Below are positions 25,186 to 35,066 of a stretch of DNA of 64,000 bases, one piece after another (position 1 is the first letter of the stretch; the number at the start of each line of letters is the position of its first letter). The translations under genes and the position numbers were made by a program. The stretch lies in contig NZ_CP018812.1 in the NCBI RefSeq assembly GCF_001922345.1, forward strand, positions 434,001 through 498,000. The letters run 5' to 3'. This DNA is from Paraburkholderia sp. SOS3 (GTDB lineage Bacteria; Pseudomonadota; Gammaproteobacteria; Burkholderiales; Burkholderiaceae). The notes under the pieces are model-generated. The model was not told the DNA's origin. It searched no databases and saw only the letters and a program-made list of their open reading frames with translations.

Positions 25186-26214
25186 TTATAGTTTCATGAT
25201 GTAGACGAGACAATAATAGGGAACCGTTACGTTAATGGTATGAGATTGAGCGTCCTGTTTCGCGCTAGAGACCGAATGCCCGTGCGCCACGTCATGTTGA
25301 TAGGCCGTAATATCGTTTCTCGCGAACATAAGCGTTGATGTCGACGTCGGAGTATCACTGCTGTTAAAGTCTGCGTAATAGCAGTGAGGGTAGTCGTTAC
25401 CGCCGGAATCGACGTCGGCGGGGCTGTGGAAAGCGTTGATACTGTAGCCAGTACCATCGGCAGCATTATGAACAGACAGCGTCAGTCCCGATGGAATGTG
25501 CTCGGGCTGCAGCACAGTTCCGGCTATCGTGACGGTAACCGCTGGAGTCTTGCTATCGCTCGTCGTCGCAACATACTGATTGTTCGGATCACTGGTGTTC
25601 ATCGCGACGCTATTCTTCGCATTCTGATTCTCAATACTGCTCCCTAATACGAATCGTCCGCGTAAATCCGGCGTAGGTGGCGTGCCATCGCATAGCGCCC
25701 AGCCTTCAGGGATGGAAGTTCCCGAAAACATCATGATCATTCCCTTCACAAAAGCGATGGACGCATTCAGGCTAACGCCATTGCTGTCGACCATAATTCC
25801 CGAGCCCGCTTTGACAGCCACGTTGCCATTGCTATCAAACTCAACGCCATTACCGATCTTGACCTTGAGTCCGTTAGCATCGACGTCCATTCCATAACCG
25901 GTGTGAACGGTCGCCCTGACGCTATGGTCGGCAGAGTCGATTCCGAGGCCAAGTCCCGTCTTCAGCGAAAGCTTCCCTTTGTTCGCGGCGTCGCTGTCCG
26001 GCGCGACTTGCATCCCCGCGCCGACGCTGTTGTCCGTCTGATCCGCACTTTGGCCGATCGCGCGGCGGCCGCATTCAGCGATATCGATGAGTTCGCTGAA
26101 ATCGGTGTCCAGTGGAATGGAGCCCGCCTGGAACCGGCTTTTCAGATCGTCCGTCGTTCCGCCTGTGGTGCCGGCCACTGCCGCAGCACCTTCGCTCGAA
26201 TTTGCGTTCGCCAT
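25186..26214 (-). CDS. afp13: eCIS tail fibre with phage tail-collar domain (Afp13 position)
   Basis: A 342-residue fibre-like protein. Residues 1-70 carry an attachment part (PLDTDFSELIDIAECGRRAIGQ). Residues 75-155 have short beta repeats of phage-fibre type (GYGMDVDANGLKVKIG, then VEFDSNGNVAVKAGSG, IMVDSNGVSLNAS). A phage tail-collar domain follows, seen as MIMMFSGTSIPEGWALCDG then PDLRGRFVLGSS. The C-terminal 110 residues are Ser/Thr/His-rich and probably contain the receptor-binding tip. It should attach to the baseplate and decide target binding. Compared with the adenovirus-like fibre of Afp13 and Pvc13 it is shorter and ends differently, so the target cell may differ. Confidence 0.87.
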   Translation of the reverse strand: MANANSSEGAAAVAGTTGGTTDDLKSRFQAGSIPLDTDFSELIDIAECGRRAIGQSADQTDNSVGAGMQVAPDSDAANKGKLSLKTGLGLGIDSADHSVRATVHTGYGMDVDANGLKVKIGNGVEFDSNGNVAVKAGSGIMVDSNGVSLNASIAFVKGMIMMFSGTSIPEGWALCDGTPPTPDLRGRFVLGSSIENQNAKNSVAMNTSDPNNQYVATTSDSKTPAVTVTIAGTVLQPEHIPSGLTLSVHNAADGTGYSINAFHSPADVDSGGNDYPHCYYADFNSSDTPTSTSTLMFARNDITAYQHDVAHGHSVSSAKQDAQSHTINVTVPYYCLVYIMKL

Positions 26215-26221
26215 GACTTAC

Positions 26222-29056
26222 TCACTCCTTGGTCCCATCTGCAGGGGGCAATGAATCGTTTTTCGGCACGAAGAACAGACTGTTTTCCACAATGACGTCG
26301 ACATTCCACTCGTCGCCGCCCGCGCCGATCACTTCGGTCTGCTGCTCCGGTGTCGCAATGATCATCGCGCCGATGCCGACATCGAGAGCGGCAGGCACCC
26401 GTCCTAATCCGAGTTTCCACAACAACTGGAAGGTGGCCGTGCTCGGCGCGGTCTTGGTGCCTTGCCATACGGCATAGCTCAGCGCAAAGCTCGCAAACGA
26501 CTGGGGGTCGTGCGGGTCGGCACTGAGCCAATGGATCATCAACGCAATATGTGCGGGAAGCTCTGCCTGAACGCACTGCTTGATCCACGACTCGGTCGCA
26601 TCGGGGTCGCCCCCCTGGGGCAGCATGCCCTTGTTCAGCACGAGGCTGACGATCATTGAAAATCGATCGGCGATGCTCAGCGTGTGCCACGCGTAGCCGC
26701 CGGCATCGGCGGGGGACGGAAAGGTCCCGGTTTCTCCTGCGGCGGGAATCACCTCTAGCGTCCCCGCGATGCCGTCGACCTGCTTGACGAGAACCTTCAT
26801 CGACCAGCTTGTGCCATCCGGTCCCGATATCGCATCGATCGACAGCAGATCGCCTTCCCGCACGCCCGCCGGAAACGGAAACGACGATGCGATGGTCAAT
26901 ACGACCGGTGCGACGGGCGGGTCCGGTGTGTCCACCGCATACGTCAACGGATAGACGATCTCTCGCAACCATGCCTGGCAGTTCTGCCAGTAAAGCGCGT
27001 GATCTTCCTGCGCCTCGAGTACCGCGGAGACACGCGCGGCGAGCGGCGGGTTGGCGGCGAGCTGCAGCGTGAACGATTGACTGGCTGCATCCACCTTGTC
27101 GACGATCAACCCTTGCAGCGTCATTCCGTTGCTTTCCGGATAGAGCCGGAAGTCGATCAGGTCTCCGCTTCGAAGGTCCGATAACGAAGGCGTTGCCGGA
27201 CACGTCACCGTTAGCGTACGGCCGTCTTCCGAAAGGTCCACCGCGGTCGGATAATCAGGCGTGTCGTAGGCAGGTGATGGTTTTGCGGGCAGCAGCGAGC
27301 GATGCTCGACGAGATAGAACGGCAGCCTGCCCATCTCCACCGGGTGCGAGAACAACGTCTCGCCCCACCCCATGCGGGCGGTAATGCGCTTTTGCAGCGC
27401 GGATACCCTGTCTACGCGGATATTGGCGCGCCGGTAAGCCAAGCTCGTGACTTCAGCCAGATAGTCCTGCTCGACTTGCAGAAATTCGTCCTGCGACGTG
27501 TCGAGCATCTGCGACGCTCGCTGCGTGCCGAAGTAGCCCAGCAGAAAATTGACTACGTTTAGCTCTTGCTCGTAGTCGTCGGCGGAAGACGTGATCTGAT
27601 CGACGAGCAGATTCTTGTATGCCGCATGCGCAGCATCCCCGGCGCTACCATCGGCATAAGGCCATTGCGCGCCCCACACCGTATCGCCATCGCGTTTGAA
27701 CGACAGCAGGGCGGGAAGCATGGCCAACTGCTGGCACCCGTTGGCCATCGCCTGCTCGAACGGCAACAGATACTGATACAAAGGCTGCGGACCGCCATAG
27801 CCGATCGGCAGTTGCAAACCGTAGCACGCCGGCATCCTGTCGGTCACCGGGTGGTATTGCGACAGGTTGCGCGCTTTGCCGTAAGGCAATACCACCGGCG
27901 GATTGCGCTGTATGACGACTGCCGGTAATTGCGCCTCGATATCGTCCTTGCTGCAGACCACGATCTTTCCGTCCGCCGTGATCAACCGCACCGATTGCAC
28001 GAGCGTGCCGATCGGATCGTCGCCCCATGTCTGCGGATAGCGGTTCGGCCCCCCCGTGTTCCAGGTCCACATGCCGTTGCCTGACGGCGGATCCGAATAT
28101 TCCCGAAGAGACAGAATGCTTTTTACGCCCTCAATCTGCATCCATTTCTGTGCCAGTCCGCTCAGATTGACGTACACAGTGTTGGTGTAATCGGTCGCCG
28201 CGGGCAATTCAGGCTGCCATCCGTGCAGCAGATACGGCCCGTCGTAAATGTCTTCCGTCGCAAAGCCTTGCTGCTGTAAAGCCGCGGTGCTTTCGTGATC
28301 GACCGCCGGAGAGATATAGGCCTCGGTAGCGGTGTAAATATCAGCGAAGATTCTTGCGTAATCCTGTGCTCCCTCTTCGATCTGTATGTCCGCGATGGGA
28401 TTGATTTCCACGGGCTGCGCCACCACGATCTTGCTGATGCATTCGCACAGGTTGCGGTAATCGGTGAGGAAAGCGCCAAGCACCTGTTGCGCTTCGGCGC
28501 TGTTCGCAGCCGACTCGCGAGTCGGCTCCAGATACAGCGCGTAGTCGCCGCGAAGGCAGTATGTGACCGCGCTTGCACCTTCCTTGGTGAAGCTGAACTC
28601 GAGGCTCTCGGGATCGTAGTAGTAGATGTAGTCAAAGCAGTTTGCGGAAGCGGGGTCGTTGGAGTCCAGCGCAATCAGCTGCACATCGCGGTACAGGTAG
28701 TAGGTTTCCTGTGGATTGGTGAGATCGAGCAAGGCGCGCCGGTAGTCCGCGGGCGTGATCGGTCCACAGGTCAATGCCGTTTGAGGACCGAAATCGATGG
28801 GGAATAAGCCCCCGCCCGGAAGCTGCTCGTCGACCGCTGGCGTAAGCAGATCGGCGAGAGGCAAGGTATGCCGATACGACAGATCCGACGTGCTATAGCT
28901 ATATCCCTCGATGAATGTCACACCGGGGTCGTGCTCGCCGGTGTCGGTCCAGACCTGTCCACCGAAGTTCGCGATCGCTTGCAACGCCTGATCGCACAGT
29001 GCATCGAAATGAATATCTGCCCGGACCAGACGGAGCAGTTCAGAGGGCCGACGCAT
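26222..29056 (-). CDS. afp12: eCIS baseplate protein, Afp12 type
   Basis: A 944-residue protein in the Afp12 position. It begins with VWTDTGEHDPGVTFIEGYSYSTSDLSYR, which recalls the start of baseplate wedge proteins that bundle into the triplex around the spike (the gp7/gp6 group in T4). The remainder is a long mix of beta modules with no enzyme motif. It overlaps the upstream afp11 gene by 17 bp and has a GGGGAGG ribosome site inside that gene, so the two large wedge proteins should be made in fixed ratio. The product is part of the star-shaped baseplate of the particle. Confidence 0.9.
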   Translation of the reverse strand: MRRPSELLRLVRADIHFDALCDQALQAIANFGGQVWTDTGEHDPGVTFIEGYSYSTSDLSYRHTLPLADLLTPAVDEQLPGGGLFPIDFGPQTALTCGPITPADYRRALLDLTNPQETYYLYRDVQLIALDSNDPASANCFDYIYYYDPESLEFSFTKEGASAVTYCLRGDYALYLEPTRESAANSAEAQQVLGAFLTDYRNLCECISKIVVAQPVEINPIADIQIEEGAQDYARIFADIYTATEAYISPAVDHESTAALQQQGFATEDIYDGPYLLHGWQPELPAATDYTNTVYVNLSGLAQKWMQIEGVKSILSLREYSDPPSGNGMWTWNTGGPNRYPQTWGDDPIGTLVQSVRLITADGKIVVCSKDDIEAQLPAVVIQRNPPVVLPYGKARNLSQYHPVTDRMPACYGLQLPIGYGGPQPLYQYLLPFEQAMANGCQQLAMLPALLSFKRDGDTVWGAQWPYADGSAGDAAHAAYKNLLVDQITSSADDYEQELNVVNFLLGYFGTQRASQMLDTSQDEFLQVEQDYLAEVTSLAYRRANIRVDRVSALQKRITARMGWGETLFSHPVEMGRLPFYLVEHRSLLPAKPSPAYDTPDYPTAVDLSEDGRTLTVTCPATPSLSDLRSGDLIDFRLYPESNGMTLQGLIVDKVDAASQSFTLQLAANPPLAARVSAVLEAQEDHALYWQNCQAWLREIVYPLTYAVDTPDPPVAPVVLTIASSFPFPAGVREGDLLSIDAISGPDGTSWSMKVLVKQVDGIAGTLEVIPAAGETGTFPSPADAGGYAWHTLSIADRFSMIVSLVLNKGMLPQGGDPDATESWIKQCVQAELPAHIALMIHWLSADPHDPQSFASFALSYAVWQGTKTAPSTATFQLLWKLGLGRVPAALDVGIGAMIIATPEQQTEVIGAGGDEWNVDVIVENSLFFVPKNDSLPPADGTKE

Positions 29057-31814
29057 ACGTCCTCCCCGTCGGGTTCGCGCAAGAAGCGGTAGTCTGCCAG
29101 GTTAGGATCAGAACCTCGTCGCGTTGTGCATGGATCGAGACCGACTGTCCGTTCAACGTCATGCTGTTGACGCTGGTCACGAAAGGCTGCTGCTGAATCC
29201 AGGCAATGATCCCGTAGTAGTCCAGTGTATTGCCCAGCGTGACGCCGCGCGGTCCACCCAGTATCCACGGCATGTAATGCAGCGTCAGCCGCTCCTGCAA
29301 CTGGCGGTATCCGTAGTCCGGGTTCACGTTGAATGTGATGTTGTAGGCAATCCGGACGTCGCGATATCGCGGATTGACGACCTCGATGCGAGCCCACGCG
29401 GACGCGAGTCCCTGCAGATATTGCTTCATTTCGTTCAGATGGGCCTGGCTGAACTGCGGACGCAACGGATCCTGGTTGTCCTTCTTTTCGTTGACGGGTA
29501 TCGCCACGACGGTTTGTATCAGCGAAGCAGGAAGGTCCGTCATGCTGTCCGCCGGCGGCAGCGCGACATCGAATACGTTGCTGAAATGCGCTTGCAGCAG
29601 CGCCGCCATGTCCTGCCATGTCAATGCGCGGTTTCGGTGAGACAGTCGCTGCGCAACGCGCGAGAAGAATTCGGACGGCGTTTCCGCCGGACGTCCGCCG
29701 CTAGACGGCCACGGTTGCGTCACGGACGACAATCCCGCCACGGGCGTCACCGCGCGCGTCACGGTGAAGGCAGGCAGCGGGCGTGTGAAGTGGCTTGCGG
29801 GCACGGTTTGCGGCTCATCGAGCGTCGCGGTCATGCCGTTTGCGGATATACCCTGCAACCAAACGTAACCGTACTGCGCGGTCTCCGCGCTTTCATTCAC
29901 CCGCGCCGGGTTCATGAGTGCACACGGCTGATCGAGCACGGCGCGCAACCAGTAGCGGCCGGACGGCATCTGCGGCGCATCGGTGGCGGCGTCGTGCGGC
30001 AGCACCGCCGTCCACAGGCCGCAATCCATCAGTCCTTGCGTATCGTCTACCAACGTGTCGCCGAGCGAGGCCCAGGTGTTCGCCTGATTCAGATATTCCC
30101 ATGCAGGCTGCAACGACTGCGGGCTCTGTAGTTGCCAATACAACGAAAGCGTTTCGCCCGGGGTGCCATCGGTCAGCCCGACATATAGATATGAACTATC
30201 CGGATCATCCGGTTGCGCGCCCTCCGCCATATAACCGAACGGCGTCAGCAGATACTGGACGATGTCGGCCGCCTCGACGGCATAGCTCACCGTCATCGCA
30301 TTGATTTGAGGTGTGTAAGGCGGATTGAGCGTCGTCGTGCCCGCGAGCTTCTGGTAATCCTGATGGCCGAAATCGCGACCCGTCAATTCGAAGCGGAGCC
30401 AGCGCGGCCAGTCGCACGGATTCGACGGATTACCTGCGCCGGTGGGCAGCATTGGCGGTACGGCCACTGTCAGGCTGGCCCCGGCGGGCGCACCCTTGCC
30501 TGCGGCGAAGAGCGGCTGCGGCCCCGTCGCGGCCGGGTTGTCGATGCTGGACGAAAGCGGCTGCGCGCCCGAGCTCGACATCAATAGCGCCTGCACTTTG
30601 AAGTCGCTATTGTCGGCCGGCTTGACGTCGCTATCGTAGTTCGCGTACCAGTCGGGAAAGCCTTCGTCCGGCAGACCCAGCCATCGTGGTGCCAGCGTCA
30701 GTTCGAGCGGCGCGGTCTGCTCGCACCAGTCAGCGGCGATCAGATTGAAGCCGCTCCCGACGACAGGCATGGTGCCGAACGGATAACTCGCGCCGTCGAG
30801 ACGGTTGGCGCCGCTATCGGTGCCATAGCTCACGGCACTGCCGCCTTCGACCTGGACTGACAAGCCCACGATAACCGGCACCGTCTGACCGTTCACGCAC
30901 CCGAGTTTCAATACGGGGACGTCCATCGTGATGCCATCGAGATTGTCGGGCGGGCTGATGGCCGGCTGATCGCCGTCGAGCAGCCACGAAAGGGTCAGTT
31001 GATCCTGCGACACGCTGGAAAGCGCGAGTTCGAGCCAGCCATTGGCGCCGCTCACCTGCGCGACAGTCAAATCCGCGCTCGTCACAACTGAGCCGAATGT
31101 CACAGTGAATGTTCGGATTCCTGTACTCATTGCAAGCGAATCCGATGCGATCAACCGGCCGACGACTACCGGCTGCTGTTGCGCTTCGGGATCGAACAAC
31201 CTGACGCCGGCCGTTGGCCAGGCGCCCTGCTGCTGATCGTATGCGATAGCGGCCACTAGTGATGGGCCATCGCCGGGCTGCACCCAGCGCAAGTCCGTCC
31301 AGACGCTGGGGTTCACGAGCAAGTCGGCGTCGAGTGCGTATCTGATCGGGACGCCGCCGGTTTCGCCCGCATCGAACAGGGTGCCGGCCCGCAACAGGCA
31401 TTCGCGAACCGACGGGCTCAGTGCGAACTGCAATACGACATTGTCCGACTGCGCCGGCGACTCCCGCAAACTCAACAGCTCGCGATAGTAGAGATCCCTG
31501 TGCGCGAACGGCAGGTAGTTGAACAGCGCTCTCGGCGTTTTCAGCAGCTGGAGAAACGCCAGCATGAACGCCTGTTGCGGCAGCAACGTTCCATCTGCCG
31601 AATCCGGTTTGCCAGACAGTTCGGCAAGCACGGGTGGAGCGTTCCCTGACATGAAGAAGAAGTCCGCCCACGTGTAGCTGCTGTCAAACGGTATCAGCGC
31701 GACGTAGTCTTCGAAGGATTGCAGCAGCTGCTCGTCGCTACGGCCATCGAGTCTGAAGCCATCGTCGACTGCAAGCTCGCTGAGCGCCCGGAGCAGCTTG
31801 TCCGGCACGGTCAT
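29040..31814 (-). CDS. afp11: eCIS baseplate wedge protein, Afp11 type (gp6/J-like)
   Basis: A 924-residue protein. The N-terminal 130 residues are helical (SFEDYVALIPFDSSYTWADFFFM). A large beta-rich middle follows. The last 200 residues include AETPSEFFSRVAQRLSHRNRALTWQDMAALL and IEVVNPRYRDVRIAYNITFNVNPDYG, matching the baseplate-J-like wedge fold in which the C-terminal domain forms the inner ring. GGAGAGCAAAC precedes the ATG. A 91-bp gap separates it from afp10, the longest inside the operon, possibly holding a minor promoter or processing site; I could not define one. Confidence 0.9.
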   Translation of the reverse strand: MTVPDKLLRALSELAVDDGFRLDGRSDEQLLQSFEDYVALIPFDSSYTWADFFFMSGNAPPVLAELSGKPDSADGTLLPQQAFMLAFLQLLKTPRALFNYLPFAHRDLYYRELLSLRESPAQSDNVVLQFALSPSVRECLLRAGTLFDAGETGGVPIRYALDADLLVNPSVWTDLRWVQPGDGPSLVAAIAYDQQQGAWPTAGVRLFDPEAQQQPVVVGRLIASDSLAMSTGIRTFTVTFGSVVTSADLTVAQVSGANGWLELALSSVSQDQLTLSWLLDGDQPAISPPDNLDGITMDVPVLKLGCVNGQTVPVIVGLSVQVEGGSAVSYGTDSGANRLDGASYPFGTMPVVGSGFNLIAADWCEQTAPLELTLAPRWLGLPDEGFPDWYANYDSDVKPADNSDFKVQALLMSSSGAQPLSSSIDNPAATGPQPLFAAGKGAPAGASLTVAVPPMLPTGAGNPSNPCDWPRWLRFELTGRDFGHQDYQKLAGTTTLNPPYTPQINAMTVSYAVEAADIVQYLLTPFGYMAEGAQPDDPDSSYLYVGLTDGTPGETLSLYWQLQSPQSLQPAWEYLNQANTWASLGDTLVDDTQGLMDCGLWTAVLPHDAATDAPQMPSGRYWLRAVLDQPCALMNPARVNESAETAQYGYVWLQGISANGMTATLDEPQTVPASHFTRPLPAFTVTRAVTPVAGLSSVTQPWPSSGGRPAETPSEFFSRVAQRLSHRNRALTWQDMAALLQAHFSNVFDVALPPADSMTDLPASLIQTVVAIPVNEKKDNQDPLRPQFSQAHLNEMKQYLQGLASAWARIEVVNPRYRDVRIAYNITFNVNPDYGYRQLQERLTLHYMPWILGGPRGVTLGNTLDYYGIIAWIQQQPFVTSVNSMTLNGQSVSIHAQRDEVLILTWQTTASCANPTGRTYASAL

Positions 31815-31905
31815 GTTTGCTCTCCTGCCAAATTCCCGGCCATCCGTTCATGGTCGAGAGACTCGTGTGCCGAGCCGCCTCATGCCCAAGCGGGCAGGTG
31901 CGGCT

Positions 31906-32328
31906 TCAGGCACGGACAAATTGCTGATGTGCGATAAATGCCCCGCGACCCATGCCGGGTGCGGTCGTATCCGGTGTAAAAGGAGTGCTCGCCATCACAG
32001 CCGGGGCCGTGGGCGTGAACCGCGCGGTGAATTGCGCCCCTGTTCCCTGAAGCATCAGCGGCGTCTGTCCCGCGACATAGGGCGCCGTCTGACTCGCGTC
32101 GAGCATTTCGATGCTGACGATGCCTGCGCCAGGCGAATAACCGGCAATGAAGTACTGCGCCGGCCATTGCGCGCGCTGCTCGTCGCCGACCACGCAAATC
32201 CGCCGGCCCAATATCGTCGCGATTCCGGTACCCGTCAGGATCGCGGGTCCCGAGAGCACAACCTGGCGCGGGCCGAACATCGGTTCGAAGGTCGCCTCGT
32301 CGCCGTCGCAAAGCACCGGTGAACTCAT
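31906..32328 (-). CDS. afp10: eCIS spike-tip protein, Afp10 type (PAAR-like)
   Basis: A 140-residue protein in the spike-tip position. It opens with SSPVLCDGDEATFEPMFGP and continues with GPAILTGTGIATILGRRICVVGDE, a pattern of short Gly-turn beta strands expected for a PAAR-like cone that sharpens the VgrG-like spike. Only two Cys and one His are present, so a classical zinc site of PAAR proteins is not evident. It overlaps afp9 by 4 bp. Such tips pierce the target membrane and can carry effectors; no extension domain is fused here. Confidence 0.82.
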   Translation of the reverse strand: MSSPVLCDGDEATFEPMFGPRQVVLSGPAILTGTGIATILGRRICVVGDEQRAQWPAQYFIAGYSPGAGIVSIEMLDASQTAPYVAGQTPLMLQGTGAQFTARFTPTAPAVMASTPFTPDTTAPGMGRGAFIAHQQFVRA

Positions 32329-32747
32329 TGGAGCACTCCTCGCACCGCCTGTGCGATGTCCAACGTTCCCGACATACGCTGCGCCACGTCACTGCCGCGC
32401 AGGCAATACGTAATGTCGACGGACACCGTGCTGCTGTTCGTTCTGGACTGGTAGACGCGTATTCGCGTCAGGTTTGCGCGAGGCTCATAGCGCAGAATCG
32501 CATCCACGACTCTCGCCTCGATATTGCTCGTCAGGTCGCCGTTGATGTTCTCGAACATGACGTCATAGAGCGCGCACCCATAGCCGTCACGCATGATTCG
32601 CTCGCCCGGCTCGGTACTGAACAGAATGCGCAAGCTCTGCCTGACGTCCTCCGCGCCGTTCGCCATGACAACGCCGTCATCGATTGAGAATGCGGGTGGG
32701 AAAGCCCATCCGCGTCCAAAGATCCGGGTCAGAATGTCGTCGCTCAT
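32325..32747 (-). CDS. afp9: eCIS baseplate wedge, Afp9 type (gp25-like)
   Basis: A 140-residue protein of the gp25/lysozyme-like baseplate family (named for its fold, not an enzyme). It shows the core block DVRQSLRILFSTEPGERIMRDGYG, including the conserved EPGER motif that contacts the sheath and locks the baseplate. The C-terminal half (YEPRANLTRIRVYQ) is the expected beta hairpin. It links sheath initiation to the wedge. It sits 28 bp after afp8 and overlaps afp10 by 4 bp. Confidence 0.95.
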   Translation of the reverse strand: MSDDILTRIFGRGWAFPPAFSIDDGVVMANGAEDVRQSLRILFSTEPGERIMRDGYGCALYDVMFENINGDLTSNIEARVVDAILRYEPRANLTRIRVYQSRTNSSTVSVDITYCLRGSDVAQRMSGTLDIAQAVRGVLQ

Positions 32748-32775
32748 GCCAGGTGCTCCGTGACGGACGGTTTGC

Positions 32776-34371
32776 TTAACTCGAGAAATCGATCTTCGGG
32801 CCCTCGATGGAGACCGAAGTCTGGCCCGACAGTGTCAAACTGCTGCATTTCAGCGTCAGCGTGCTGTCGGTCTGCAGTTCGCCGCCCTGCTTGAGACTGA
32901 GCTGCTCGTGGGGCGAACTCAGAGACACCGCCTGACCCTGCGTATCGAAGCGCAGCTGGTATTGCTGGCCCTCGTGACTCACGACAAGGGCCTTCACGAA
33001 ATTGCCGGCGTCGGGTTCGATCGGCGCCGGATTCAACGGGTTGTGCATCGAGCCCAGAATGACCGGATAGCTCGGGTCCTCGTCGAAGAAGCCGACCACG
33101 ACCTCGTCGCCCACCTCCGGGTAAAAACAGAATCCGCTCGTCGCGCTGGCATAAGGCTTTGCAAGCCGGGCCCAGACTGCATTGCTGCTCTCGCCCAGCA
33201 CAGGGAGACGAACCTGCAAGCGATGCATGCCATCCGGATCTTCCTTGAAAGCGCAAACCACACCGATGTGCAGGCCACACGCTCTTGGCATCGACATCGG
33301 CTCGCGCAGCACGTCGTCGTAACCGAGCGTCAAAAGCGTACGCCAGCCTTCGCCCTTTGCGATTCGATGACGGATACCGGTAATGATGGCGCCGCCGTCG
33401 AAGGCCCGGCCGAATCCTTCTATCCCCAGTGTCTGCCCCAAGGCGTAATGCGCCGAGCCGTCGATGAGGAATTCGCCCGAAGCCCGGGACGACTGAAAAT
33501 TCATCAACAGGCCCTTCGCCAGCGCGGTCGTTTCGTCGAGTCGAAGCGGTGTGCTGTAGTTGAACGACCACGGCACATCGTTGATCTCGTGCCCATGCGC
33601 ACAATTGAACGCGCCGCTGCCTAGCTGCGTCGCTACGCCGGTGACAGTGTCGTTGATCTGCGCATGATCGTTCCAGCTCGAAGCCGTCAGGACGGATGGC
33701 TGGAATTGCTCGCTGAATGTCCAGGCGCCCTCTTCGATCAATGTGTCCTGTCCCGGCACGGACGCTCGTTGCCGCAATGTCCGCGCGGGTTGAGGCGCGA
33801 GCCGGGGCGGCGCGATTTCGACTCCTTCCGGATTCGGAAACGCCCACACGCCGTTGACACCCAGACGGTGGCGCATGAAATGCCAATCGGAGCAACGGAA
33901 CTGTACGAGCTGGTCATGCTCGACGCTCATTCCTTCGACGTGCAGCAACGCAATCCCCTGGGCGACCAGCAGGTTTGTCGCGATCACCGCGTCGGTCATG
34001 TTCTCGAACAGTTGCGATCGATGCGTGTTCTGCAGCTTCTGCAAGTCGTGGCGCAAATGCAGCACGAGTTCGGTCCGGGCCCGGGTCATACTGAGTTCCT
34101 GCCTCACGATCACGCCGCGGAAGATCAGATGTCCTCTGTCGTCCGGTTCATGAAGCAGCACTTCCACTTTTTGCCCTGCGCTACAAAACGCAATCTCTTC
34201 CTGAAAGGTGATCAGATCTTCCAGCGCGTCGCCTTCCACGGACAGCACAATGCGCGCAGTGGGGATCGCATTGACCTTGTGCTGTACTTCCGTGCGCTCC
34301 GCCTTGAGCGCGATCAATGGCTTGGGAGGCTCTCCGACCATCACAGCCGTGACCGGTACGGGACGCATCAT
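32776..34371 (-). CDS. afp8: eCIS central spike, Afp8 type (VgrG-like)
   Basis: A 531-residue spike. The first about 330 residues form a gp27-like hub (LEDLITFQEEIAFCSAGQKVEVLLHEPDDRG region). An OB-fold segment follows (HIGVVCAFKEDPDGMHRLQVRLPVLGE), with EVGDEVVVGFFDEDPSYPVILGSMHNP matching the VgrG/gp5 signature. The last 80 residues form a short beta-helix (LSLKQGGELQTDSTLTLKCSSLTLSGQ). The trimer forms the needle beneath the tube. Two in-frame ATGs lie 3 bases apart at the start, overlapping the stop of afp7; either may be used. Confidence 0.94.
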   Translation of the reverse strand: MMRPVPVTAVMVGEPPKPLIALKAERTEVQHKVNAIPTARIVLSVEGDALEDLITFQEEIAFCSAGQKVEVLLHEPDDRGHLIFRGVIVRQELSMTRARTELVLHLRHDLQKLQNTHRSQLFENMTDAVIATNLLVAQGIALLHVEGMSVEHDQLVQFRCSDWHFMRHRLGVNGVWAFPNPEGVEIAPPRLAPQPARTLRQRASVPGQDTLIEEGAWTFSEQFQPSVLTASSWNDHAQINDTVTGVATQLGSGAFNCAHGHEINDVPWSFNYSTPLRLDETTALAKGLLMNFQSSRASGEFLIDGSAHYALGQTLGIEGFGRAFDGGAIITGIRHRIAKGEGWRTLLTLGYDDVLREPMSMPRACGLHIGVVCAFKEDPDGMHRLQVRLPVLGESSNAVWARLAKPYASATSGFCFYPEVGDEVVVGFFDEDPSYPVILGSMHNPLNPAPIEPDAGNFVKALVVSHEGQQYQLRFDTQGQAVSLSSPHEQLSLKQGGELQTDSTLTLKCSSLTLSGQTSVSIEGPKIDFSS

Positions 34372-35066
34372 TGCTCCTTGTCTGCGCTTGAGACCTGCAG
34401 TTGCTGCCCCGGCTCGATCGCGTCAAGACTGTCCAGATCGTTCTCGGCTGCGACCTCCAGGTAATCGGGCGCTTTCGCCAGCGAACCCGCAGCGCTCGTG
34501 GCAATCGACGGCAACGGCGTCGCATCGGGCACGGTAACCACTGCCTCGCCTGGCGAAAGCAACTGTTCCTTCGCGCTTTGCAGTGTCAGGCTGCCGTCCG
34601 CTACGAGCTCCAGCGTGGCGGTCGCTCGCAGAGGAGTCGCATCCCGCTCGAACAGCGTGTAGCGTATCGACAGCGAACTCATGCGTCCCGCGAAATAGCC
34701 GTGGCCATTCCAGCCCATCCTCCCCCACTTCACTTGCAGATAACGGGGTTCGCTATGCGCCGGGTCGACGTTGTAGCAGAGGCCGCGCAACAGACCTAAT
34801 TGCGCGTCGATCGGTTTCCGATTGCCTGGCATTCTCGCGTCGAAAAGCAACTCGAGCGATAAGCTGCCGGGCTTCGTCTGTACATAGCGATTGCTTTGCC
34901 GCGTCGTATTGATAAACACGTCCGGCACGAATTCCGTCTGATAACTGAGGCCGATGGAATCCGGGTTGTACATCACTGCCAGGCTGCCCACGAGTTGAGT
35001 CAATTCCCGGTCGCCGTAGGCGATCAAGGTCAGCTTGCCCGTCCTTCCGAGCAGGCCCACGATCAC
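34368..35066 (-). CDS. afp7: eCIS LysM-containing baseplate adaptor, Afp7 type (gp53-like)
   Basis: A 232-residue protein. The GTG at 35066 is chosen because it overlaps the afp6 stop (GTGA) and yields the family-like start VGLLGRTGKLTLIAYGD. The N-terminal two-thirds (VMYNPDSIGLSYQTEFVPD, then SLSLELLFDARMPG) is the contractile-tail adaptor fold. The C-terminus (APDYLEVAAENDLDSLDAIEPGQQLQV) is a LysM-type module. In Afp and PVC this protein bridges tube and spike. A longer ORF start at 35126 would overlap afp6 by 64 bases and is less likely. Confidence 0.9.
   Translation of the reverse strand: MIVGLLGRTGKLTLIAYGDRELTQLVGSLAVMYNPDSIGLSYQTEFVPDVFINTTRQSNRYVQTKPGSLSLELLFDARMPGNRKPIDAQLGLLRGLCYNVDPAHSEPRYLQVKWGRMGWNGHGYFAGRMSSLSIRYTLFERDATPLRATATLELVADGSLTLQSAKEQLLSPGEAVVTVPDATPLPSIATSAAGSLAKAPDYLEVAAENDLDSLDAIEPGQQLQVSSADKEQ

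Noticed and set aside
32776..34371. VgrG-like protein read as sign of a type VI secretion system
   Set aside because: No TssJ/L/M membrane complex, TssB/C pair or ClpV in the region; the gene set and order are those of Afp-type eCIS.
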